From Gammaproteobacteria bacterium UBA2965 (lineage in GTDB: Bacteria > Pseudomonadota > Gammaproteobacteria > Pseudomonadales > Azotimanducaceae), in the NCBI GenBank assembly GCA_002348385.1, contig DEBD01000005.1, positions 121,110-185,109 of the forward strand: a DNA stretch of 64,000 nucleotides. Reading direction: 5' to 3'. Position 1 is the stretch's first letter. Every line of letters begins with the position of its first letter. The notes beneath the pieces were generated by a model. The model did not search any database, had not been told where the DNA came from, and worked only from the letters and a program-made list of their open reading frames with translations. Below, one piece after another: positions 34,860 to 43,247 of this stretch. The translations under genes were made by a program, and so were the position numbers.

Positions 34860-35863
34860 TGGGATCCTCCCGTTTCGATCCCCTTGGCGTGCAAGGCGGG
34901 GATCACTTTGTTTTCAATCAGTTTGAGACTCTTCCAGGCGAGCTCCGGCTCGGCGCCACCGGCCATGGGGTGAAACATGATGGTTGCCTCACCGCCCAAT
35001 TCCTCGATGCTCGCCACCAACTCGTCCGGGGTTACCACCGGATAACGACCGGTAGCGCGCAGGGAGTCCACGTTGTCTTCGATCTCGTAGCCATTCCAGG
35101 CACCCCAATCGAGATACCATTGCCCGTACACGTTATTCTCGTGCAGGGCGCTGGGGCCGAATTCGGCCCAGAACTCGTCGGGGTCTTCGGCCAGCCATAC
35201 CATCATGTTGCGTCGACGGTGTCGAATCGGCGGTTTCCTACCGAGCTTCTCCAACTCCTCATAATAAGTCGCCATGACCTCCCGGTTTGGCGGATAAAAC
35301 ACATCGGCATGGCGCGCGGCCCTTCTGGCAGCTGCCTTGGAAGTCCCGCCCATCCAGATCGGTGGGCCCGGGCGCTGAACCGGGCGCGGCGTCACGCGAA
35401 TGGTCTTACCCTTCCACTCGAAAGGCTGACCTGTCCAGGCCTTGTGCAGAAATGGCACGATTTCGTCCATATACTGCTTGCGATTCGCAAGCGACGTGCC
35501 CATCGCTTCGAACTCGGAACCCACGTAGCCACCGCTGATGCACGGCTCCAATCGTCCGTTCGACAAGAGGTCCAAGGTGGCCAGGTCTTCTGCAAATCGA
35601 ACGGGATTGTGTAATGGGCCGACGAGCGACGCTATGCGGATACGCATTTTTTCTGTAACCGCCGCTATCGCACCACCGATGACCATAGGAGACGGCATGT
35701 AGCCATCCGGGGAACCATGGTGCTCCGAGATCATCACCGCAGTGAAGCCGAGCTTGTCTGCCCAAGCGCATTGCTCAATACAAGCTTGATAGCGGGGCTG
35801 AAAATCGTCGCCCTTGTGCTCTGGTTGGCGCAGCGCATAGCGCAGCTCGAAATTCACCGTCAT
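34856..35863 (-). CDS. Luciferase-like (LLM) flavin-dependent monooxygenase
   Basis: The 335-residue protein resembles luciferase alpha-like enzymes: FELRYALRQPE, ADKLGFTAVMISEHHGSPDGYMPSP (EHH motif), IRIASLVGPLHNPVRFAEDLATLDLLSNGRLEPCISGGY and IWMGGTSKAAARRAARHADVF. It is coupled by a 4-nt overlap to the amidohydrolase and follows the flavoprotein gene at 35900 by 36 nt. The order flavoprotein - LLM - hydrolase would fit ring desaturation, oxygen insertion and hydrolysis; that sequence is inference. Confidence 0.87.
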   Translation of the reverse strand: MTVNFELRYALRQPEHKGDDFQPRYQACIEQCAWADKLGFTAVMISEHHGSPDGYMPSPMVIGGAIAAVTEKMRIRIASLVGPLHNPVRFAEDLATLDLLSNGRLEPCISGGYVGSEFEAMGTSLANRKQYMDEIVPFLHKAWTGQPFEWKGKTIRVTPRPVQRPGPPIWMGGTSKAAARRAARHADVFYPPNREVMATYYEELEKLGRKPPIRHRRRNMMVWLAEDPDEFWAEFGPSALHENNVYGQWYLDWGAWNGYEIEDNVDSLRATGRYPVVTPDELVASIEELGGEATIMFHPMAGGAEPELAWKSLKLIENKVIPALHAKGIETGGSQ

Positions 35864-35899
35864 ACGCGTTCTCCACCCACCGAGTTGTCCTGCATGGAC

Positions 35900-37366
35900 T
35901 CATTCATTCACCGTCTCCCTCGCACCGTTCCGACCCGCCACCCGTCCGTAGAACGAACCGGGGCCCAGGCTCATGCCGCTCCCGTATCCACGCCCGTCCT
36001 GAGGTATGGAAGACACACAGGCGCCCGCGGCATAAAGCCCGGCTATGGGCCGTCCCGATTGGTCCAGCACCTGTGCATCCACCGTGGTCTTGAGGCCGCC
36101 AAGGGTCAGAAACACGTAGTTCAACGACTCGTAGGACACATCGAACGCGGCGTAAGGCGGCACGTTCAGCGGCTTCAGCCACTTGGAGTGCTTGTTGAAT
36201 TCGGGATCCCTCCCGCCGGCCGCCGCCTCGTTGTAGCGGCGCAGCGTTTCCACGAGAGACCCAGCCGGCAATTCAAGGGCCAGCTCCATCTCTTGCACCG
36301 TTTCCCAACCATCGATAAAGGCATTTTTCGCGTCCGGCCGGAGCGGGTATTCGAAGGTTTCCGAGTCGAGGATCAGATACGCCCTGGCGTCGGGCTGATC
36401 CATGAGAATGTCCGCGGTGCGGCCGTGGTAGCCGTCCTCGTTGAGAAAGCGCTCGCCGCGCACGTTCACAAGGATGCCCTTGATCAGCTTGCCCGGCGGG
36501 TAGAAAGACGCCGTGGCGATAACGCCGTCCATGGCCTGCATGGCCGCGCCCACAGACTGCCCCAACAGAATCGCGTCGCCGTCGTTATTCGGAATGCCCA
36601 ACGGTTCCGCCGCGCTCGGCACCTGGGGCGTGTATCGGGCTCGCATGTCATCGTTGAAGCCGAATCCACCGGCCGCCATCACTACGGCCCGACGGGCTCT
36701 GAGATGGCGCACTTTGTCGAACTGCCTGACCCGCACGCCCATGATGCGCTCCGCTTCGTCGCGCACAAGCGCGACGACGCGGCTATCGAAACAGGTGCGT
36801 ACGCCGCGCTCTTCACATCGCGCGATAAGCGCGCGCATCGCCACCCCCCCAGCCTCCGGATCGCCGCTGGCCACCTTGTGCCCGCGCGGTGCAGGCTCGG
36901 CCACCTCGTAGTAGGGCCACATCTTCTCGTTGCCGGTGTCGCACAGGCAGTAGGTGCCCGGCGGAATGACCGTCTTGTCGTCATAGTAAGAGCGCTCGAA
37001 CGGGATGCCCTGGTCCTCCAGCCAACCGAAATGATCCACCGAGTTCTCGCAGAAGCGCCGTACGATCTTTGCATCCGGGGCACGCGTGCTGGCCATCAGG
37101 TACTTGAACATGTTGTCGGCGTCGTCGCTGAATCCCGCCGCCTGCTGCACCGGGGTGCCGCCGCCCAGATAGAAAATGCCGCCAGACAACGCGCTGGCCC
37201 CACCCCCGCCTGAGGCACGCTCCACCACCAATACGTCGGCATTTTCGTCGCGGGCCTCCAACGCCGCGCAGGCGCCAGCGATCCCGTAGCCGATGACGAG
37301 CAGGTCGGCAACGTCGTCCCACTCGGCCACGTCCGCCGCACTGATCAATTGATAGGTAGACGTCAC
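35900..37366 (-). CDS. FAD-dependent oxidoreductase (FAD_binding_2; 3-ketosteroid dehydrogenase/fumarate reductase-like)
   Basis: The 488-residue flavoprotein has a dinucleotide motif DLLVIGYGIAGACAALEA with an acidic strand end VVERASGGGGASALSGG, a central AAGGFGFN segment, and a C-terminal GRPIAGLYAAGACVSSIPQDGRGYGSGMSLG that completes the FAD site. This architecture is shared by ketosteroid Delta1/Delta4-dehydrogenases, fumarate reductases and tricarballylate dehydrogenases. The start is GTG with GGAGGT four nt upstream. It stands between an SRPBCC protein and an LLM enzyme. Confidence 0.88.
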   Translation of the reverse strand: MTSTYQLISAADVAEWDDVADLLVIGYGIAGACAALEARDENADVLVVERASGGGGASALSGGIFYLGGGTPVQQAAGFSDDADNMFKYLMASTRAPDAKIVRRFCENSVDHFGWLEDQGIPFERSYYDDKTVIPPGTYCLCDTGNEKMWPYYEVAEPAPRGHKVASGDPEAGGVAMRALIARCEERGVRTCFDSRVVALVRDEAERIMGVRVRQFDKVRHLRARRAVVMAAGGFGFNDDMRARYTPQVPSAAEPLGIPNNDGDAILLGQSVGAAMQAMDGVIATASFYPPGKLIKGILVNVRGERFLNEDGYHGRTADILMDQPDARAYLILDSETFEYPLRPDAKNAFIDGWETVQEMELALELPAGSLVETLRRYNEAAAGGRDPEFNKHSKWLKPLNVPPYAAFDVSYESLNYVFLTLGGLKTTVDAQVLDQSGRPIAGLYAAGACVSSIPQDGRGYGSGMSLGPGSFYGRVAGRNGARETVNE

Positions 37367-37518
37367 CTAGACCTCCATACCGGTGCAATACTTCGATCTC
37401 ATTTCACAGTTGCGCATCTCCAGCCCCCCTTGCTGATCGGCATGAAGATGTGTGTGAGGTACACGCGCCGAACAGCCCGACCGATTCGGCCCCCGCGGAC
37501 AATATAGCCATCCCAGTT

Positions 37519-37962
37519 TCAACTTTGGTCCCGCCAGTTGCCGAGCAGGCTCTCCAGGCCTTCCGACATGTTCTGGTACGCGCCGGCTAGATTCTTGGCC
37601 ATTGTATCGGCGTCCGCTCCGCCTTCGGGGTCGAACTCCCCCTGCCAGTGCAAATTACATTGCTCATGATCACTAGCCAGAGACAACGTGACACTGTAGG
37701 CGGCCATCCCAAGCGGCCGACCCCGGGTGAGCGTATAGGTGAGCAGGTGCCGTTCGGGATCCAGTGCATCTAGGCGATGCTGCACCTCTCCCACCGTCGG
37801 CAGGTTGAGATCCCGCGTCATACCAATCCCCTCACCGTTGAGTGTCAGCGTGCCGTCTTCGTTCCCCGGCAGCCAACGCAGCAGCGAACCGAAGTCGGCC
37901 ACGGTCGTCCACACCAACTCCAGCGGTACGTCGATTCGTTGTCTGTATTCAACCGTTCGCAT
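37519..37962 (-). CDS. SRPBCC (START/Bet v1-like) ligand-binding protein
   Basis: The 147-residue protein has the polyketide-cyclase/Bet v1 pattern: VEYRQRIDVPLELVWTTVADFGSLLRWLP, a long beta-sheet middle, and a C-terminal helix AGAYQNMSEGLESLLGNW. The fold binds hydrophobic ligands such as sterols and polyketides. ATG at 37962 is used; GTG and TTG just upstream in frame are weaker. It lies between the Rieske oxygenase (38129) and the flavoprotein, so it may bind or cyclise their intermediate. Confidence 0.82.
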   Translation of the reverse strand: MRTVEYRQRIDVPLELVWTTVADFGSLLRWLPGNEDGTLTLNGEGIGMTRDLNLPTVGEVQHRLDALDPERHLLTYTLTRGRPLGMAAYSVTLSLASDHEQCNLHWQGEFDPEGGADADTMAKNLAGAYQNMSEGLESLLGNWRDQS

Positions 37963-38128
37963 CAACACTCTCTCTACTCACTACACCCCAATTGCAAAGA
38001 CTGAATGTCGCGCAACGCAAACGTGGACAGCGCCTGCACAGGCGCCGATTCGCGATTCTTCTTGAGGGCGGGATAGGGGCATTTCAGAAATTCAGGATCC
38101 CGAAAGCCGGTGAGCTGCCGTTGTTCGC

Positions 38129-39376
38129 TCATGTTGATCCAACTGCGTTTTCGTTGGCATCTGCAATGGGCAGGATCTGAGGTATCCGCAAGTGCTCAGG
38201 CACGTTCTCGATACCGATCAGGCGATCGATGCTGGCCTCGTGATGATAGACCCGGCGCTCGTGATAGCTGGTCAGCATGCCGTCTGTGGCCCCGGATTCA
38301 ATGGCTTTCTGCACCGTTTCGAGATACTCCGTATCCTCGTGCATGATCTGGCTGAAGCCTTTCACCGACTTAGCAAAGTGTTCGGGCACCGGCCCATCCC
38401 CCCAATCCGGCGCCATGATGCTCCACTCCGAAAGGGTCTGATTGGGCGAGATGGGCCAGAAGCTCTGCAGCGTCAAGCTATAGCCCCGATCGCGACGCCC
38501 GCCACCGGGCGTCAAGTGATTGGGAAACATAAGATACGACACGTTGGTGTTGCCCATCAGCGCATCCAAGGGATCTTGCTTCGCTTCCTTGCGGACCTGT
38601 TCCGAGTCGTAACCCTTGGACGGCACGATCATTCGGCTGTGTCCGCCCTGGTAAAGCTCTTCAGCCGAACCGCGATAATCCAGGGTTTGGGCCACCGTAT
38701 CCGGGTGAACCGTAGTTACGTGATAGACCTCAATGTTCGCCTCGATGGCCAGCTTCCAGTTGCAGTTGAGCACGAAGGAATCCGTACCGGCGACGCGCAG
38801 GCCATCGAACCAGGTGGCCTCCTCGGCGATGGGACCCAGCCAATCCACCAGGCTCGGCGCCTGAAGATCCAGATTCACGAAAATGAAGCCACGCCAGACC
38901 TCGCAGCGCACCGACCGCAACGCCGAAGCGCAGCGATCCAGGTTCTCATGAAAATCCCGTCGGCCCGGCACCCCGGCCAACTCGCCATCCAATGAATAGG
39001 TCCAGGAATGAATCGCGCAGCGGAAGCGTTCGGCCACGCCGCACGCGCCGTGTCGGCTTTCCACCACCGGGCCGCCCCGGTGGGCACAGGCATTCCAGAA
39101 CGCACGGATCTGCTGGTCTTCGCCACGCACGACGAATACGGCCGCCCCGTTCCAGCGATCCACTACTTTGTAGCTACCCACCTCGGGCAATTCGTGCACC
39201 GTGCCAACAGTCACCCAGCACTTGCGAAAGGCCTGCTGCTCGAGATCGAAGAAATCCTGGTCGGTGTATCGAGCTGCCGGGATACGCGGCACGTCCGGAT
39301 ACCACTCGGGTGGCCCATGGCGGGCAAACTCGTAATCGACCTCATCAAGGAGCCTGTAAACCGCATCATCTTTCAT
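38129..39376 (-). CDS. Rieske non-haem iron oxygenase, alpha subunit
   Basis: The 415-residue protein has a Rieske cluster site at NACAHRGGPV (Cys-x-His) and RCAIHSWTY (Cys-x2-His), with the catalytic domain motif NWKLAIEANIEVYHVTTVH containing His-x4-His for the mononuclear iron. No small beta subunit, ferredoxin or reductase gene is in the window, so electrons must come from shared partners. It is coupled by a 4-nt overlap to the TetR gene upstream, so that regulator probably controls it. A second Rieske protein is at 61020. Confidence 0.92.
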   Translation of the reverse strand: MKDDAVYRLLDEVDYEFARHGPPEWYPDVPRIPAARYTDQDFFDLEQQAFRKCWVTVGTVHELPEVGSYKVVDRWNGAAVFVVRGEDQQIRAFWNACAHRGGPVVESRHGACGVAERFRCAIHSWTYSLDGELAGVPGRRDFHENLDRCASALRSVRCEVWRGFIFVNLDLQAPSLVDWLGPIAEEATWFDGLRVAGTDSFVLNCNWKLAIEANIEVYHVTTVHPDTVAQTLDYRGSAEELYQGGHSRMIVPSKGYDSEQVRKEAKQDPLDALMGNTNVSYLMFPNHLTPGGGRRDRGYSLTLQSFWPISPNQTLSEWSIMAPDWGDGPVPEHFAKSVKGFSQIMHEDTEYLETVQKAIESGATDGMLTSYHERRVYHHEASIDRLIGIENVPEHLRIPQILPIADANENAVGST

Positions 39377-39984
39377 CGTTCTTTCTCCCCGGTATCGGCA
39401 GCGAAGCCACCCGCCACATAGGTCAGCAAATCTTCAATGAGGCCTGCTTCGTCCGGCGCACGCTTGAATTCGTGGGATCGCACCACCTGCATGATAGTGG
39501 CCATGGCAAATGAGAAGCGGCGCCGCACCTGCTCCGGCGCAAGGGTCAGACAGGCTTCGGTCAGCGCATCCTGCATCTGCTGGTACACGTCGGACATCTC
39601 TGTGACATTGAGCTTCTGCACCAGCTCGGCATCAACAAAAATGAAATCGCGCAGGCCTTTGAGCACATCATCGTGCATCCAGACGGTGAGCGCCGTGGAA
39701 ACCAGCGGCGCAAATATGGCCTTCACCGATACGGTGCCCTGTGCCCGATCCACCTGCTGGAGCCGCTCCAATATGAGGTTGTTGGCGGGCCGCATGTGTC
39801 GGGCGCAGATGGCGGTCATCAACCCGTCACGGGATCCGAAGTGGTAATTCACAGCGGCCACGTTGACACCGGCGGCCTCGGTGATAGCTCTTACCGTAGA
39901 TTTCTGCGGCCCATCGGTAGCCAGCAGCCGCTCGGCGGCCTCGATGATGAGTTCCTGGGGATCAGGTGCGACCTGTGCGTTCAA
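39373..39984 (-). CDS. TetR-family transcriptional regulator
   Basis: The 203-residue protein has an N-terminal helix-turn-helix (STVRAITEAAGVNVAAVNYHF, about residues 25-45) and an all-helical ligand-binding domain. It precedes and overlaps the Rieske oxygenase by 4 nt. A perfect 16-bp palindrome at 40016-40031 sits 32 nt upstream of its ATG, the classic layout for autoregulation and control of the downstream operon (Rieske, SRPBCC, flavoprotein, LLM, amidohydrolase). The inducer is probably the pathway substrate. Confidence 0.92.
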   Translation of the reverse strand: MNAQVAPDPQELIIEAAERLLATDGPQKSTVRAITEAAGVNVAAVNYHFGSRDGLMTAICARHMRPANNLILERLQQVDRAQGTVSVKAIFAPLVSTALTVWMHDDVLKGLRDFIFVDAELVQKLNVTEMSDVYQQMQDALTEACLTLAPEQVRRRFSFAMATIMQVVRSHEFKRAPDEAGLIEDLLTYVAGGFAADTGEKER

Positions 39985-40015
39985 ACCACCAACCTCGTCT
40001 GCGATTGAGGTTAGT

Positions 40016-40031
40016 TTTAAACATGTTTAAA
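40016..40031. promoter_or_regulatory. Perfect 16-bp palindrome, likely TetR operator
   Basis: TTTAAACATGTTTAAA is exactly self-complementary and lies in the 67-nt space between two TetR genes, 32 nt before the start of the one at 39373 and 21 nt after the stop of the other. Size and position match operators of autoregulated TetR proteins. Confidence 0.7.
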
Positions 40032-40051
40032 TCGGAGGTCAAGGGTTATTG

Positions 40052-40678
40052 CTACTCGGGTCCGGTGTCCTCCAGCCAACGCCTTCGCCAAGACGCGAGG
40101 GTCCGCTCCACCGCTGACTCCAGCTCGTCCCGGGGCAGATACTCGTTGAATAGCAACTCAGGTAGCAGCGTGACGTGTTCCAGCGCGCCGCGCAGCTCAA
40201 TACTAGCCTGCAAGGCGTTAGCCGCTTCCGCCGGATTCTGCTCGGTAAGCAGATCTGTGATCTCAGAATCGAACTCGTCAGCGAAAATCTCACTGCCATG
40301 CAGGGCCAACTGGTCGCGAAAACCACTGGAGCTCTGGCTGTCCGACACCACCGCCCGAATGAGACCAACCACCACGGGATCAGAAAGCAACAACGCGTAG
40401 CGCAGGGCCAGGTCGTGCAGCTTGTCTTCCAGCGATGCCGGCTGGTTCGCCACTGCCTGAATGACATCAGCCACCAGCGCATCTACCACGGCGGCAAACA
40501 ACGCCTCTTTGTCTTCGAAGTAGCGATATAGCGTAGCCGTGGACACCCCGGCTTGCGCCGCCAGAGTAGCCGTGGAAACGTCCCGGAAGCCCCGCTCGGA
40601 GAACAGCCGCGACGCGGCATCCAGGATGTCGGCACGCTTGGCGCGCGCCCGGTTGTCGCGGAACTCCTGCAGCGACAT
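40052..40678 (-). CDS. TetR-family transcriptional regulator
   Basis: The 208-residue protein shows a helix-turn-helix region ADILDAASRLFSERGFRDVS followed by LAAQAGVSTATLYRYFEDKEALF, close to the canonical TetR_N consensus. The C-terminal domain is helical and diverged. It lies 6 nt downstream of the CYP153 gene on the same strand, so it is probably cotranscribed and controls that P450, perhaps through the dyad at 42067-42087. It is not closely related to the adjacent TetR protein at 39373. Confidence 0.92.
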   Translation of the reverse strand: MSLQEFRDNRARAKRADILDAASRLFSERGFRDVSTATLAAQAGVSTATLYRYFEDKEALFAAVVDALVADVIQAVANQPASLEDKLHDLALRYALLLSDPVVVGLIRAVVSDSQSSSGFRDQLALHGSEIFADEFDSEITDLLTEQNPAEAANALQASIELRGALEHVTLLPELLFNEYLPRDELESAVERTLASWRRRWLEDTGPE

Positions 40679-40684
40679 GGCGGC

Positions 40685-41983
40685 CTAGCGCCGGTGCACG
40701 CGCACGGGCAGCTTGGTATAGCCTTTAACGAAACAGGAGAACGAATGCTCCGGGTCGCCGGTCACTTCCACAAGCTTAAAGCGCTTCTGAATCTCTTCCC
40801 ACAGAATTTTCAGCTGCATCTCGCCCAGACGGTTACCCATGCAGCGGTGAATGCCGTAGCCGAACGACATGTGCTGACGGGCATTGACGCGGTCGATGAT
40901 CAGCCGGTCAGCATCTTCAAACATGCTTTCATCCCGATTGCCGGACACGTACCACATCACCACTTTGTCACCAGCCTTGATCAGCTTACCACCCAGTTCT
41001 ACATCTTGAGCGGCGCGACGACGCATGTGGGCCAGCGGCGTCTGCCAGCGAATGACTTCAGAGACCAAATTCGGAATCAGCGATTCGTCGTTGCGCAGCT
41101 TGTCATACTGCTCCGGGAATTTGTTGAGTCCGTATACACTGCCGCTCATGGAATTGCGCGTGGTGTCGTTACCGCCCACGATCAGCAGCACCAGATTGCC
41201 CAGATACTCCATGGGGCGAGTGACCAGGTCCTTGGTGTTAGGGTGATGGGCCATCATGGAGATCATGTCGAACCCGCCCGGTTTGTTGGCGCGCTCGTTC
41301 CACAGCTCGGTAAAGTAAGCCAAACAGCCCAACAGATCCGCACGCGCAGCGTCCTGTGCTTCCTCGGTGAACTCGCTATACACGCCACCGGTTACTACGT
41401 CCGACCAATAGGTGAGCTTCTGGCGGTCTTCAAACGGAAAGTCGAACAGCGTTGCCAGCATCATGGTGGTGAGCTCGATGGACACCGTGTCCACCCAGTT
41501 GAAGTCTTCGTTGTCAGGCAGGTCATCGAGCACCTTGCCAGTGCGCTCCCGAATCACCGACTCGAACTCCAGCAGGTTGCGAGGCACCACCGCCGTTTGC
41601 ACCGCCTTGCGCTGAACGTCGTGCTTGGGCGGGTCCATGGCGATGAACATAGGCAGGGCGAAGTCTTCATCTTGATCTTCGATGGTGATCTGCGGCTGGG
41701 AGCTGAATGCCTGGTGGTTCTGATCCACGGCCTTGATGGTGTCGTAGCTGCTCAGCGACCAGTACGGACCGAAGGCGCTGTGAGCACAGTAGTGCACGGG
41801 TGCTTCTGCACGCAGCCGCTGGAAATAAGGCCACTGGGCATCCTTGGCGAACAGCTGGGGCCGGGCTACGTCCAGTTCCTCCAACGGAGTCTCCCAGGGA
41901 TCCTGATAAGGCAGCTCGGCCGGGTTGATCTTGTCGAGACGGGTACCGGCATGGTCCGGGTTAACGTTGCTCGCTTCACTCAT
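40685..41983 (-). CDS. CYP153-family cytochrome P450 alkane/fatty-acid hydroxylase
   Basis: The 432-residue P450 shows CYP153 landmarks: FIAMDPPKHDVQRKAV, WVDTVSIELTTMMLATLFDFPFEDR, the I helix LLIVGGNDTTRNSMSG and the haem loop SFGYGIHRCMGNRLGEMQL (Cys381). The family hydroxylates alkanes, fatty acids and limonene-like terpenes at terminal carbons using a ferredoxin and FAD reductase. Those partners, usually adjacent in alkane operons, are absent here. A TetR gene follows directly. The formate dehydrogenase operon ends 237 nt upstream; an NADH link is possible but not shown. Confidence 0.93.
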   Translation of the reverse strand: MSEASNVNPDHAGTRLDKINPAELPYQDPWETPLEELDVARPQLFAKDAQWPYFQRLRAEAPVHYCAHSAFGPYWSLSSYDTIKAVDQNHQAFSSQPQITIEDQDEDFALPMFIAMDPPKHDVQRKAVQTAVVPRNLLEFESVIRERTGKVLDDLPDNEDFNWVDTVSIELTTMMLATLFDFPFEDRQKLTYWSDVVTGGVYSEFTEEAQDAARADLLGCLAYFTELWNERANKPGGFDMISMMAHHPNTKDLVTRPMEYLGNLVLLIVGGNDTTRNSMSGSVYGLNKFPEQYDKLRNDESLIPNLVSEVIRWQTPLAHMRRRAAQDVELGGKLIKAGDKVVMWYVSGNRDESMFEDADRLIIDRVNARQHMSFGYGIHRCMGNRLGEMQLKILWEEIQKRFKLVEVTGDPEHSFSCFVKGYTKLPVRVHRR

Positions 41984-42066
41984 GTTGCTTTGCTCGCCTT
42001 GCTCGTTGGTTTGGTCGCGTTTCTTCGCGCCTGCATCTGGCTACATCACTGTAGAAAGCGCGACCT

Positions 42067-42087
42067 TAAACTAAATTAGTCAGTTTA
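42067..42087. promoter_or_regulatory. Inverted repeat upstream of CYP153
   Basis: Arms TAAACT and AGTTTA enclose 9 nt, and within and overlapping it ACTAAATTAGT is a perfect 11-nt dyad. The element is 84 nt before the CYP153 start. It is the best candidate operator for the TetR protein at 40052, which has no other obvious target nearby. Confidence 0.42.
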
Positions 42088-42220
42088 GATAGAGAAATGC
42101 CCACACTTCCCAGGGTTTCCGCCCACCACGCCGCCTTTGCCGGCATCCAACATGCGTTGCACTCCCAGCCACCTAGCGGTCTTACTGTTCTTCCTATGGA
42201 AGACGGCGCCTGAACAAGCG

Positions 42221-42481
42221 CTAGGTGTCCCCTGGCGGTTCCCCCGCTCCGGCTGATTTCAGCGCCTTCGCCATTTGCCCCACCGCTGCACGCACCGTAT
42301 CCGATGCGTGCAGCGCGCCACCTTCCACCGCAGCGATCAGATCATTGCGCATCTGCGGATCCCAGAAGCGTTGCATGTGCTCCACCACACCGGCCGCACC
42401 CTGCTCGCCGCAGTTCTCGGCAATCTGATTCGCCATCCGCGCGAGGCCCGCCAGATAGCCGTCTACATCAGAATCGGGCAA
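42221..42481 (-). CDS. fdsD: NAD-dependent formate dehydrogenase, delta subunit
   Basis: This small 86-residue protein reads DGYLAGLARMANQIAENCG, then AGVVEHMQRFWDPQMRNDLI, the standard FdsD pattern in which W-D-P-x-M-R closes the conserved part. FdsD is a small subunit of the soluble molybdenum FDH, needed for assembly or cofactor insertion. A longer frame to 42613 lies wholly inside fdhD. TTG at 42481 follows AGGAGG by five nt and overlaps the fdhD stop by 14 nt, so I start there. Confidence 0.88.
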   Translation of the reverse strand: MPDSDVDGYLAGLARMANQIAENCGEQGAAGVVEHMQRFWDPQMRNDLIAAVEGGALHASDTVRAAVGQMAKALKSAGAGEPPGDT

Positions 42482-43247
42482 TGGCGCCTCCTGGGCCCAG
42501 ACACGCAAGCGGTAGATTGGCGGTCTCCGCCATTTCCAAGGCAAGCGCGGTAGGCGCCGAGACCGCGGCCAACAGCGATGCGCCCAGGGCAGCCGCCTTG
42601 CACACCAGCTCAAAGCTGAGCCGGCTGCTCAACAATACGAAGCCAGGCCCTTGTGGCGCCTGGCTGAGTAACGCCCACCCCACCAGCTTGTCCAGTGCAT
42701 TGTGCCGCCCCACATCTTCGCGCACGCAGAGTATCTGGCCCTCCAGGTCGCACCAGGCGGCCGCGTGGACAGAATGAGTCCGTTGATTCAGGGGCTGGTG
42801 GTCGGGCAATGCGTCGAAGGCCTTTCGTAATGCCGCATCCGCAATGGGGCCTGCGACGGTCTGCGGTGCCACCACGCTGGGCCGACGCATGGCAGCGGAC
42901 AAGGTGTCCACCCCACACAGTCCGCACCCGGACCGGCCCTCCAGCAGCCGCGCGCGACGCGCCTGTTGGTTGATGGCGGACTCCGCAACCGTCAGATCTG
43001 CCACCACGCCTTCGAGGGTCTCCTTCACGTTGACGGACGTCACCCCTGCTACCGCGGTCACCACCCCTTCTGTGTAGGCCAGCCCCACCGCAAGCTCTTC
43101 CACGTCCGCTGGGGTCGCCATAGTGACGGTGACAGGCTGCCCGTTGACGTCGATCTCAACGGCCACTTCCGTGGCCACCTGCCAGTCGTCGCGCTGCTGA
43201 TCCAACCGCAGCGAGCGGGTAACCGATCCCCGATTCGGCCCATCCAT
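42468..43247 (-). CDS. fdhD: Formate dehydrogenase accessory sulfurtransferase
   Basis: The 259-residue FdhD/FdsC-type protein has GRSGCGLCGVD (the CxxC pair that carries persulfide), HSVHAAAWCD, REDVGRHNALDKLVGW and LLSSRLSFELVCKAA. FdhD passes sulfur from IscS to the molybdenum cofactor so the FDH becomes active. It overlaps the fdsA stop by one nt (TGATG) and fdsD by 14 nt, so the operon is tightly coupled. Confidence 0.95.
   Translation of the reverse strand: MDGPNRGSVTRSLRLDQQRDDWQVATEVAVEIDVNGQPVTVTMATPADVEELAVGLAYTEGVVTAVAGVTSVNVKETLEGVVADLTVAESAINQQARRARLLEGRSGCGLCGVDTLSAAMRRPSVVAPQTVAGPIADAALRKAFDALPDHQPLNQRTHSVHAAAWCDLEGQILCVREDVGRHNALDKLVGWALLSQAPQGPGFVLLSSRLSFELVCKAAALGASLLAAVSAPTALALEMAETANLPLACLGPGGAIARF

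Noticed and set aside
35717..37213. Long open frame on the plus strand (498 codons)
   Set aside because: It lies antisense to the flavoprotein gene; its sequence is Arg/His-rich without domain motifs, as expected for a shadow of a high-GC gene.
40553..42079. Plus-strand open frame of 508 codons
   Set aside because: Antisense to CYP153 and its TetR gene, both of which have clear motifs.
42482..42613. Longer fdsD start
   Set aside because: The extension lies wholly inside fdhD and is Arg/Trp-rich; TTG 42481 has AGGAGG at ideal spacing.
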